Source: UBA927 sp964367095 (GTDB taxonomy: Bacteria; Patescibacteriota; Microgenomatia; UBA10105; UBA927). Taken from it: a stretch of DNA of 7,978 nt. The DNA lies in NCBI GenBank assembly GCA_964367095.1, contig CAYIXE010000038.1:1-7978 (forward strand). Direction: 5' to 3'. Each line of letters begins with the position of its first letter. Position 1 is the stretch's first letter. The notes beneath the pieces were generated by a model. It was not told the origin of the DNA, made no database searches, and was given only the letters and a program-made list of their open reading frames with translations. The position numbers and the translations under genes are program-made. Shown in pieces: positions 1 to 4,608 of the stretch.

Positions 1-29
1 TAACACCCAAAATGAATTATTACACGAGT

Positions 30-1040
30 TTAATGTAGAGAATTTTTGACTATCTGAAATACAAAATCGTCAAGAGTCATTCCGTCTGCCACAATCGATG
101 CGGTCATCGCATCCCGAGGATTAGGATCAAACCCAGCGTTTGCATTCGCTTCCAGAAAGTACCATTTTTTTATATCAGGATTGAATCTTAAATCAAATCG
201 TACATAATCGCGCATTCCCAACGCATAAAACGCACGAATTGCATCTTTCTTAATACTCACGTCTATATCACTTTGTAAATTCTTAGGTGGTGAGATGAAA
301 CGACAACTGGTATATGCAAGAGAATCCTTTGTCCACTTTTCATCAAATCCATATATGTTCCATTTGTTTTTCATTTTCCCACGAAAGATAATTTCTGCTA
401 TGGATAACGCATACGTTTTTTCTGGTGTTTCAAGCACTGTTACATGCAATTCTCGGCCAACGATAAACTCCTCTGCAAGAAGTGTTTGCTTATGATCTTT
501 TCTTTGCATTTTTATAATCGATTTGAATTGTTCATAATTGTGCGCGATGGATTTATTTGTAATGCCTATACTGCAATGCTCAAAGGCTGGTTTGACGATG
601 ACGGGAAATTTACTAGGAACAAGTGTTCGAGAAATTCTATCGTTTCTTCGTATGACGCTATAAAGAGGAGTAGGGAGATGATTTTTTTCGAAAAGCTTTT
701 TCGTCTTTAATTTATTTGTAGAGATTTCCAATGCTTTCACTGAGGATCCAGAGTACGGAATTTTTAACCGTGCGAGTATGTTTGCAATCTGCATTTCCAT
801 TTTTTTGCTATCAACGAGGTTAAATATATAATCTGCTTTAAGTTTTTTAAGTTCTGATAAATCTTCCGGTTTGACGCGTATAACCTGAACTTTGTATTTA
901 TGTTTTGTGAATAATCTTTTCATGTACATGACAATTTCGTCGGTTTGGTTGTCAACCAACGCGTGTTCCTTGCTAAAGTACTTATCGTTCTGATCAGTCG
1001 GTACAAAATGGTAGAGAAGTGCTATTGTTCTTTTTTTCAT
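30..1040 (-). CDS. D-alanine--D-alanine ligase-like ATP-grasp protein
   Basis: 336 residues with the order of a Ddl-type ATP-grasp ligase. The N-terminal domain (about 1-100) has the Ddl-like pattern around FNLVDS (73-78) and IPYSGSS (94-100). The central ATP-binding part has FPVIVKP with Lys150, a Ser-Ile-Gly loop at 157-159 and the EEF...GRE stretch at 190-197. The C-terminal catalytic part has RFDLRF (281-286) and FLEANANAG (296-304), whose Glu297 and Asn299 fit the Mg-ATP ligands. Family knowledge: such enzymes join a carboxylate to an amine through an acyl-phosphate, typically D-Ala to D-Ala for peptidoglycan. The gene stands apart from any mur cluster and is divergent, so another dipeptide or amino-acid ligation is possible. 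It lies downstream of engB on the same strand after an 80-base gap. No Shine-Dalgarno is visible before the ATG at 1040; the upstream stretch is A-rich. Confidence 0.8.
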   Translation of the reverse strand: MKKRTIALLYHFVPTDQNDKYFSKEHALVDNQTDEIVMYMKRLFTKHKYKVQVIRVKPEDLSELKKLKADYIFNLVDSKKMEMQIANILARLKIPYSGSSVKALEISTNKLKTKKLFEKNHLPTPLYSVIRRNDRISRTLVPSKFPVIVKPAFEHCSIGITNKSIAHNYEQFKSIIKMQRKDHKQTLLAEEFIVGRELHVTVLETPEKTYALSIAEIIFRGKMKNKWNIYGFDEKWTKDSLAYTSCRFISPPKNLQSDIDVSIKKDAIRAFYALGMRDYVRFDLRFNPDIKKWYFLEANANAGFDPNPRDAMTASIVADGMTLDDFVFQIVKNSLH

Positions 1041-1120
1041 TCGTTCTTTTTTTGAAGAAATATGTGGGGCAGTATCACTATTAGTTCGTATCTCTACTAT
1101 TTATGAGAATTGTCGTTTCG

Positions 1121-1714
1121 TCAAGAGGGCAATACGGATTCGAGATATGTTGTAATCTTTTCTAGAAGTTCTTTTCTTCCAATATTCTTTTTGGATGAAT
1201 AGGGATACACAAGAGAATCTCCGTACGCCTCGCGAATGAAAGATAATTGTTTTTCCCTCATATTCTTTGTAACGTTATCTATTTTATTGGCAACGATAAC
1301 GTGTTCAATCCTTTGATCTTTTAAGATTCGTAATATGTCTGTATCAAATGCAGTAACACCTACTTTGGTGTCGATGACTAAGATCACCAGACGTTTATAC
1401 ACTTGTGAATATTGAAGATACCATAAAATCATTTTTGCTAACTTCTCTCTCTGCATCGGTGTTCTTTTGGCATAGCCATATCCCGGAAAGTCTAAAAAGT
1501 AAAAAAGTTTATTAATAAGAAAAAAATCCATCCGAATGGTTTTTCCGGGAGTAGAACTTGTCCGGGAAAGTGAGGGAAGACGTGTCAATGAATTAATTAA
1601 TGTTGATTTGCCGACGTTTGATCGACCTATAAAGACTATATGAATCTTACCGTCATAAAGAATTGGATCTGATCCTGTGATCCCTTTTACAAATACTGCA
1701 GAGGTTATTTTCAT
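1121..1714 (-). CDS. engB: Ribosome biogenesis GTP-binding protein EngB/YsxC (YihA)
   Basis: 197 residues, the normal length for this TrmE-Era-like GTPase, which acts in late assembly of the large ribosomal subunit. All G motifs are visible: G1 GRSNVGKS (30-37), G2 around STPGKT (54-59), G3 DFPG (75-78) followed by the family hallmark YGYA, G4 NKID (143-146) and G5 SSK (173-175). The short N-terminal stretch before G1 (about 25 residues) is typical of EngB rather than of Era or Der. The ATG at 1714 is supported by an AAGGTG Shine-Dalgarno-like site at 1723-1728, eight bases upstream, one of the few clear ribosome binding sites in the window. It lies between the hydrolase (70-base gap) and the ATP-grasp gene (80-base gap), all on the minus strand. 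Co-transcription is possible but not shown. Confidence 0.95.
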   Translation of the reverse strand: MKITSAVFVKGITGSDPILYDGKIHIVFIGRSNVGKSTLINSLTRLPSLSRTSSTPGKTIRMDFFLINKLFYFLDFPGYGYAKRTPMQREKLAKMILWYLQYSQVYKRLVILVIDTKVGVTAFDTDILRILKDQRIEHVIVANKIDNVTKNMREKQLSFIREAYGDSLVYPYSSKKNIGRKELLEKITTYLESVLPS

Positions 1715-1784
1715 ATATGGTGCACCTTACTGGCGGACATAGACGCTATCCGAACTTATTTTATCACCACTAAAGAACAGTATT

Positions 1785-2642
1785 TTATTTCAAATTATGC
1801 TTAAAAGGAAGGTTCTCAACTATCTCTCCAATAACATAGCGAGGTTTCTCATACAAAATTGTATGTCCACCGTCCACTGTAATAAACTTAATATCCTTAC
1901 CTTTTTTCTTTAAGTTATCAGCAGCTATCTTTGCATCATCTACATTACAAGAACCATACATATTAAACTCTTTCCCATCTCTATCCCCCCAGACAAATAG
2001 TATGGGGAAATCACCATAATCTTTATCTATGAGTTTTTCGTTGTTATCCCATGCGATAGTGACTACTGAGGTATAATTTCCAAGCATTTCTTGTCTATCA
2101 GGCATTGTTTTATCTGTAAAGTTCTCAAGAGGCACACCATATAAAAAAAATGCAATTCTTTTTTGTATGAATTTGGGTAAGTGCATATAAAGTTTTGTCA
2201 GTTTTGGACCTCGTCTGAATAAAAATCTTATATAAAGTGCAATATTTCCAGCACCTATCACTGAATCGATTAAGATCAATGCTTTTGTGAACTGAGGATA
2301 GTTATATGCATAATGACTTGCTACTGCACCACCAAAAGATTGACCCATGATAACCAGCTTTTTTTCGTCTAGTTTTTCTTCTTTAAGAACTAACCTTGAT
2401 AGTTCAGCATACTGATTAAATATTTGTATGTATTTAGGTAAAGGATCAGATCGAAGAAGACCAGGATGCTCTGGAGATACTACATAAAAGTATTTCGCTA
2501 ACTCTTGTAATACTCCGCTTTTTTCAAGATATATTCCTGGCCATCCAGCAAGAAGTAAGATTGGTTGTTTTTTCTTATCACCAATAGTTCTGTAATAAAC
2601 TTTCCTACCTTGAACTTTCAATAAATGATCTTTTATCTGCAT
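1785..2642 (-). CDS. Alpha/beta hydrolase fold protein
   Basis: 285 residues from the ATG at 2642. An in-frame start at 2744 would read backwards through tRNA sequence, so it is rejected. The fold is recognisable: an oxyanion-hole-like GWPG (33-36), the nucleophile elbow GQSFGG with Ser102, an acid in WGDRDG (Asp222 most likely) and the catalytic His260 in GGHTI. Residues about 130-200 form a cap-like insert rich in aromatic and basic residues. The family hydrolyses esters, amides, epoxides or haloalkanes, and the substrate cannot be told from sequence. No signal peptide is seen, so it is probably cytoplasmic. It starts 15 bases after the tRNA-Gln 3' fragment and may be read through from the tRNA promoters. 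A TATAAT sits directly against the ATG with no Shine-Dalgarno; a TATAAT so close to the ATG is probably not its promoter. Confidence 0.85.
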   Translation of the reverse strand: MQIKDHLLKVQGRKVYYRTIGDKKKQPILLLAGWPGIYLEKSGVLQELAKYFYVVSPEHPGLLRSDPLPKYIQIFNQYAELSRLVLKEEKLDEKKLVIMGQSFGGAVASHYAYNYPQFTKALILIDSVIGAGNIALYIRFLFRRGPKLTKLYMHLPKFIQKRIAFFLYGVPLENFTDKTMPDRQEMLGNYTSVVTIAWDNNEKLIDKDYGDFPILFVWGDRDGKEFNMYGSCNVDDAKIAADNLKKKGKDIKFITVDGGHTILYEKPRYVIGEIVENLPFKHNLK

Positions 2643-2656
2643 ATTATAATGTTGTG

Positions 2657-2692
2657 TTGCCGAGCTAGGATTCGAACCTAGATACCAGAATC
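2657..2692 (-). pseudogene. tRNA-Gln 3' fragment (5' part replaced)
   Basis: Read on the minus strand, this is the 3' end of a tRNA: the 3' anticodon strand TTCTG, a four-base variable loop, a perfect T-arm (CTAGG, TTCGAAT, CCTAG), the acceptor strand CTCGGCA and discriminator A. It closely resembles the 3' half of the neighbouring tRNA-Gln through the variable loop and T-loop, and the residual GGA of the anticodon loop fits a Gln anticodon ending in G. The matching 5' acceptor strand TGCCGAG is not found upstream on the minus strand. The break is at or one base from the anticodon/G37 border, exactly where the repeat terminus TGCAGGCGGG (minus strand) begins. No CCA is encoded. Taken as a broken tRNA gene. 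Confidence 0.75.
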
Positions 2693-2702
2693 CCCGCCTG
2701 CA
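2693..2702 (-). repeat. Single terminus of the tRNA-associated palindromic element
   Basis: Plus-strand CCCGCCTGCA is identical to the left terminus of the elements at 2985 and 4205, and has the same orientation as the one in tRNA-Leu(CAG). Only this end is present; the partner terminus TGCGGGCAGG is not found beyond the adjacent tRNA-Gln. Between this terminus and tRNA-Gln is CTCAGGCCCT (minus strand). It can pair with GGGGTTGAGC on the other side of tRNA-Gln, so the arrangement mimics the nested tRNA-Leu locus with its outer left part lost. Confidence 0.7.
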
Positions 2703-2712
2703 AGGGCCTGAG

Positions 2713-2783
2713 CTGGGAGACCAGGATTCGAACCTAGATACCAAGATCCAAAGTCTTGTGTCCTACCATTGGACGATCTCCCA
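2713..2783 (-). tRNA. tRNA-Gln (anticodon TTG)
   Basis: 71 nt without encoded CCA. The acceptor TGGGAGA pairs with TCTCCCA, with discriminator G. The D-stem is GTCC/GGAC, the anticodon stem CAAGA/TCTTG with loop CTTTGGA (anticodon TTG), and the T-arm CTAGG, TTCGAAT, CCTGG. The weak U-A first acceptor pair is typical of bacterial tRNA-Gln. The acceptor stem is extended by flanking DNA: GAGC just upstream pairs with GCTC just downstream (the last including the discriminator). After one mismatch a further GGG/CCC can pair, so the tRNA sits on a long stem. A broken tRNA-Gln 3' end lies 20 bases downstream. Confidence 0.93.
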
Positions 2784-2813
2784 GCTCAACCCCCAGCTCT
2801 ACACGGGAATATT

Positions 2814-2829
2814 GCTCACTCTTGTGAGC
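2814..2829 (-). terminator. Hairpin overlapping the tRNA-Gly 3' end
   Basis: A perfect 6-bp inverted repeat, GCTCAC and GTGAGC around a 4-base loop, overlaps the last three bases of tRNA-Gly (2827-2829), so its stem would compete with the 3' acceptor strand. On the minus strand it is followed by AATATT rather than a T-run, so it is not a classic intrinsic terminator. It could be a processing or attenuation signal, or chance. Confidence 0.35.
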
Positions 2830-2897
2830 GACTGAGGAGAATCGAACTCCCACCTCATCCTTGGCAAGGACGTGTTCTACCATTGAACCACAGCCGC
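2827..2897 (-). tRNA. tRNA-Gly (anticodon GCC)
   Basis: 71 nt, no encoded CCA. The acceptor GCGGCTG pairs with CAGTCGC (one G-U pair), with discriminator T. The D-stem is GTTC/GAAC, the anticodon stem CGTCC/GGATG with loop TTGCCAA (anticodon GCC), and the T-arm GGGAG, TTCGATT, CTCCT. It has its own extended -10 promoter nine bases upstream, so it can be expressed independently of the interrupted tRNA-Leu before it. It is the only tRNA in the window without a broken partner beside it. Confidence 0.95.
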
Positions 2898-2906
2898 AAT
2901 TTTTGT

Positions 2907-2915
2907 ATTATACCA
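2907..2915 (-). promoter_or_regulatory. Extended -10 promoter for tRNA-Gly
   Basis: On the minus strand this reads TGGTATAAT, an extended -10 with a perfect TATAAT. It ends nine bases before the tRNA-Gly 5' end, giving a predicted start about two bases before the tRNA. No good -35 box is seen. The 10-mer ATGGTATAAT is shared with the promoter at 3136. Confidence 0.65.
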
Positions 2916-2984
2916 TCTCTTATTGTGCCGAAGAGAGGACTCGAACCTCCAAGAGTTACCTCACACGCACCTGAAGCGTGCGCG

Positions 2985-3103
2985 CCCGCCTGCAAACGCT
3001 TGTGCCGATGGGGAGACTCGAACTCCCAAACCTTACGGCATACGCACCTGAAGCGTACGTGTCTACCAATTTCACCACATCGGCGTTAAGCACTGCGGGC
3101 AGG
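2985..3103 (-). mobile_element. 119-nt palindrome-ended insert carrying a tRNA-Leu
   Basis: The insert runs exactly from CCTGCCCGCA to TGCAGGCGGG (minus strand), the same two termini that bound the 40-nt element at 4205. Removing it restores the host tRNA-Leu with no target duplication (one-base ambiguity at the C). The arms CCTGCCCGCAGTGCTT (3103-3088) and AAGCGTTTGCAGGCGGG (3001-2985) can form a stem of about 14-15 pairs with one C-A mismatch and one bulge. A complete tRNA-Leu sits in the loop. There is no protein gene in it, so any mobility must be supplied in trans. It may be a non-autonomous element or a recombination product. Confidence 0.7.
3003..3084 (-). tRNA. tRNA-Leu (anticodon CAG), nested inside another tRNA-Leu
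   Basis: 82 nt, class II, no encoded CCA. The acceptor GCCGATG pairs with CATCGGC, discriminator A. The D-stem is GTG/CAC, the anticodon stem TACGC/GCGTA with loop TTCAGGT (anticodon CAG), the variable arm GCC-GTAA-GGT, and the T-arm GGGAG, TTCGAGT, CTCCC. It differs from its interrupted host in the acceptor, D-, variable and T-stems, with compensating changes on both strands, so it is not a fresh copy of the host. It is the only intact Leu(CAG) gene in the window and presumably the working one. It has no close promoter of its own and would be cut from the longer transcript by RNase P and 3' processing. Confidence 0.93.
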
Positions 3104-3135
3104 TCTACCAGTTTCGCCACTTCGGCATATATTAA

Positions 3136-3144
3136 ATTATACCA
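3136..3144 (-). promoter_or_regulatory. Extended -10 promoter for the tRNA-Leu cluster
   Basis: On the minus strand this reads TGGTATAAT, an extended -10 with perfect TATAAT, nine bases before the 5' end of the interrupted tRNA-Leu. No clear -35 hexamer is seen. It is divergent from, and about 30 bases away from, the -10 of the RNA methyltransferase gene, so the two promoters share one short intergenic region. Confidence 0.65.
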
Positions 3145-3168
3145 TAGCAACGGACACTAAAAACGCGG

Positions 3169-3174
3169 TACAAT
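3169..3174 (+). promoter_or_regulatory. -10 box of the RNA methyltransferase gene
   Basis: TACAAT ends 11 bases before the ATG at 3186. A start about 7 bases downstream would leave a leader of at most about 5 bases, and no Shine-Dalgarno fits between, so the mRNA is predicted to be leaderless or nearly so. The -35 is not recognisable. Confidence 0.45.
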
Positions 3175-3185
3175 AGACAAATGCT

Positions 3186-4175
3186 ATGATTGATAAAACC
3201 CTACTGTCGCCTCTTCCGATTGAATTTCTTCGAAGATTAAATCAGATGTATAAAAATAATACTGAAGAAATATTGAAGACGTTTAAAATCCCAAAGCCTA
3301 CAACATTTCGTGTCAACACAATCAAATTATCAGTAAACGAAGCCATTACAGCACTCAATGCGCAAGGATTTGAGACTGAGCCAGTTGAGTGGTATTACGA
3401 AGCATTTATTTTACGATCTAAAACTCTTCGAGATCTTACCGACACGGAACAATATAAAAGAGGACAAATATACGTCCAAAATTTATCCAGCATGATCCCA
3501 CCATTAGTACTCGCGCCAAAACCAACTGATAAGGTATTAGATATCTGTGCTGCTCCCGGAAGCAAAGCCACTCAGTTGGCAGTCATTATGAAAAATCAGG
3601 GCAGAATAACTGCTAATGATTCAAGCAGAACACGCATTTACCGATTAGAATCCAATAGAGAGAGACAAGACGCCAGAAGTGTGCGGATTGTAGAAAATGA
3701 CGCCAGATCCATATGGCAAAAGTATCCTGAATACTTTGACTGTACCTTAGCTGATGTCCCCTGCAGTATGGAAGGCAGATTTACATACGATGACCCTGAT
3801 AGCTATAAGGATTGGTCTGTCAAAAGATTAAAAGACATGATGTCTTTGCAAAAATGGATTTTGCGGTCAGCAATTAGTGCAACCAAACCAGGCGGCACTA
3901 TCGTTTACTCTACCTGCACGCTTTCGCCTGAAGAAAACGAACAAGTCATAGATTGGATTCTCAAAAAAGAAAAAGGAAACGTCCAAGTACTTCCTATAGA
4001 CATTCCCAACGTGCCATTTACACAAGGACTCGTTTCGTGGGCGGATAAAACATATCATAAATCCGTCGTACAAACGAAACGCGTCACGCCAAGCCTTTTA
4101 ATGGAAGGATTTTATATCGCAAAGCTTACGAAGCTTCGTTCATCAATTCCCAAGGTTCTCACACAAGGCAACTAG
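3186..4175 (+). CDS. NOL1/NOP2/Sun-family RNA (cytosine-5) methyltransferase
   Basis: 329 residues. It is a SAM-dependent enzyme that methylates carbon 5 of cytosine in rRNA or tRNA (RsmB, RsmF and NSUN relatives). An N-terminal region has TFRVNT (40-45), typical of the family. The Rossmann domain has motif I DICAAPGSK (119-127) for SAM. DVPCS (190-194) carries Cys193, used to release the product, and STC (242-244) carries Cys244, the nucleophile; both cysteines are present. The spacing DVPCSMEG differs slightly from the common DAPCSGEG. It lacks a NusB-like N-terminus and a C-terminal PUA domain, so it is nearer the short RsmF-like core. An ATG five bases earlier is out of frame. It is divergent from the tRNA-Leu cluster, and its 3' end overlaps the -35 region of the tRNA-Leu(UAA) locus promoter. 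Confidence 0.92.
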   Translation: MIDKTLLSPLPIEFLRRLNQMYKNNTEEILKTFKIPKPTTFRVNTIKLSVNEAITALNAQGFETEPVEWYYEAFILRSKTLRDLTDTEQYKRGQIYVQNLSSMIPPLVLAPKPTDKVLDICAAPGSKATQLAVIMKNQGRITANDSSRTRIYRLESNRERQDARSVRIVENDARSIWQKYPEYFDCTLADVPCSMEGRFTYDDPDSYKDWSVKRLKDMMSLQKWILRSAISATKPGGTIVYSTCTLSPEENEQVIDWILKKEKGNVQVLPIDIPNVPFTQGLVSWADKTYHKSVVQTKRVTPSLLMEGFYIAKLTKLRSSIPKVLTQGN

Positions 4176-4178
4176 CAG

Positions 4179-4184
4179 TATAAT
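4179..4184 (+). promoter_or_regulatory. -10 box driving the tRNA-Leu 5' fragment, GIY-YIG gene and tRNA-Leu(TAA)
   Basis: A perfect TATAAT four bases after the methyltransferase stop codon and 10 bases before the broken tRNA-Leu 5' end. A weak -35 candidate TTCTCA at 4156-4161 (17-base spacing) matches TTGACA at four of six positions. No comparable -10 lies before the complete tRNA-Leu at 4503. The promoter has therefore stayed with the broken copy, and the GIY-YIG gene and the intact tRNA are probably read through from it. Confidence 0.55.
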
Positions 4185-4194
4185 AGGATTTATT

Positions 4195-4252
4195 GCCGAG
4201 GTGGCCCGCCTGCAGAAGCTATCGCTTCAGCGATTGCGGGCAGGTGGAATTG
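4195..4252 (+). pseudogene. tRNA-Leu (TAA) 5' fragment interrupted by a 40-nt palindrome
   Basis: GCCGAGGTGG (4195-4204) and TGGAATTG (4245-4252) are together identical to the first 18 bases of the complete tRNA-Leu(TAA) at 4503. The 40-nt element splits them after nucleotide 10, in the 5' strand of the D-stem. Three upstream bases (ATT) are also shared, making a 21-base direct repeat in total. After TGGAATTG the match stops and the GIY-YIG gene follows three bases later, so the rest of this tRNA copy is absent. It is either one side of a target duplication made when the GIY-YIG segment inserted, or a remnant of an older tRNA. Confidence 0.85.
4205..4244 (+). repeat. 40-nt palindromic element inside a tRNA-Leu fragment
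   Basis: The termini CCCGCCTGCA and TGCGGGCAGG can pair over 10 bases with one C-A mismatch and one G-T pair. The 20-base interior holds overlapping small hairpins (GAAGC/GCTTC and ATCGC/GCGAT). The same termini bound the 119-nt insert in tRNA-Leu(CAG), there in the opposite orientation relative to tRNA transcription. Insertion left no target duplication (up to two bases of ambiguity at the GG). Its last bases plus the tRNA fragment form AGGTGG, which serves as a ribosome-binding-like site for the GIY-YIG gene. Confidence 0.8.
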
Positions 4253-4255
4253 AAA

Positions 4256-4498
4256 ATGAAGTTTTACTATACGTACGTTTTAAAAAGTTTACTGGATGAA
4301 AATTTCTACATCGGTTGGACAGACGACTTAGTAAAAAGACACAAGAAACATCAAGATGGTAAGGTTATAGCAACAAAAAATAGACGACCGTTAGAATTAA
4401 TTTATTACGAAGCTTGTATAAAAAAGGAGAAAGCGATCGAACGAGAAAAAAAGTTAAAGACGGGATTTGGAAGACTGTATTTGAATAAACGAACGTAA
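4256..4498 (+). CDS. Small GIY-YIG nuclease-domain protein (UPF0213/YhbQ-like)
   Basis: 80 residues, one complete GIY-YIG domain. TYV (6-8) stands in the GIY position, as is common in the YhbQ-like subgroup; YIG is at 18-20. The catalytic-type Arg28 lies in LVKRHKKH, and an acidic REKKLK segment (63-68) holds the likely metal-binding Glu64. No DNA-binding domain is attached. The ATG at 4256 is preferred over an upstream TTG at 4193 because the latter would translate the tRNA fragment and palindrome; AGGTGG at 4242-4247 gives an eight-base spacing. The gene starts three bases after the broken tRNA-Leu fragment and stops one base before the direct repeat leading the intact tRNA-Leu, so it fills the whole segment between the repeats. 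This suggests a mobile or homing role at this tRNA, unproven; single-domain relatives also have repair-like roles. Confidence 0.85.
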   Translation: MKFYYTYVLKSLLDENFYIGWTDDLVKRHKKHQDGKVIATKNRRPLELIYYEACIKKEKAIEREKKLKTGFGRLYLNKRT

Positions 4499-4502
4499 AA
4501 TT

Positions 4503-4591
4503 GCCGAGGTGGTGGAATTGGCAGACACGCGGGCCTTAAGAGCCCGTGAAGCTAAACCTTCGTGCGGGTTCGACCCCCGCCCTCGGCACCA
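4503..4591 (+). tRNA. tRNA-Leu (anticodon TAA)
   Basis: 89 nt including an encoded CCA. The acceptor GCCGAGG pairs with CCTCGGC, discriminator A. The D-stem is GTG/CAC, the anticodon stem CGGGC/GCCCG with loop CTTAAGA (anticodon TAA), a class II variable arm, and a GC-rich T-arm. Encoded CCA and the long GC-rich stems set it apart from the CCA-less tRNAs at 2700-3100. Its first 18 bases are duplicated upstream around a palindrome and the GIY-YIG gene. No promoter is seen directly before it. The next coding region begins 18 bases after its end. Confidence 0.96.
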
Positions 4592-4608
4592 ATCAGAATC
4601 AATATGAC

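Larger units (their letters stand above)
2926..3126 (-). pseudogene. Interrupted tRNA-Leu (CAG), split by a 119-nt insert
   Basis: The two flanks of the insert make one perfect class II tRNA. The 5' part (3126 down to 3104) starts GCCGAAG and runs to GGTAGA. The 3' part (2984 down to 2926) carries the D-stem strand CGC, the anticodon stem CACGC/GCGTG with loop TTCAGGT (anticodon CAG), a variable arm GAG-GTAA-CTC, the T-arm and CTTCGGC plus discriminator A. When joined it is 82 nt, the same length as the tRNA nested inside it. All seven acceptor pairs are Watson-Crick, and the D-stem GCG/CGC is restored across the junction. No stem has decayed, so the interruption is recent or the gene is still under selection. 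As DNA it is broken; whether the RNA is ever joined is unknown. It has an extended -10 promoter ten bases upstream. Confidence 0.85.

Noticed and set aside
295..710. Two plus-strand open frames of 66 and 88 codons
   Set aside because: Antisense to the well-supported ATP-grasp gene.
2643..2744. N-terminal extension of the alpha/beta hydrolase from an ATG at 2744
   Set aside because: The extra 34 residues are read through the tRNA-Gln 3' end, the repeat terminus and the tRNA-Gln fragment. The hydrolase fold begins normally after the ATG at 2642.
2926..3126. Group I intron in tRNA-Leu, as known from cyanobacteria
   Set aside because: Those interrupt the anticodon loop and are over 200 bases with a conserved core. 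This insert lies in the D-stem, is 119 bases and is mostly another tRNA.
2769..3160. Overlapping open frames of 60-106 codons across the tRNA cluster on both strands
   Set aside because: They translate tRNA-Gln, tRNA-Gly and tRNA-Leu sequence; no ribosome binding site and no protein-like composition.
3867..4073. Minus-strand open frame of 68 codons
   Set aside because: Lies fully antisense within the RNA methyltransferase gene.
4205..4244. Rho-independent terminator
   Set aside because: The hairpin is GC-rich, but no T-run follows; instead it leads within 12 bases into the GIY-YIG start codon.
4193..4255. TTG start extending the GIY-YIG protein by 21 residues
   Set aside because: It would translate the tRNA-Leu fragment and the palindrome. 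The ATG at 4256 has a suitable AGGTGG site and begins directly at the domain.
4546..4608. Upstream start for the zinc hydrolase
   Set aside because: Lies inside tRNA-Leu(TAA); the family motif begins shortly after the ATG at 4609.
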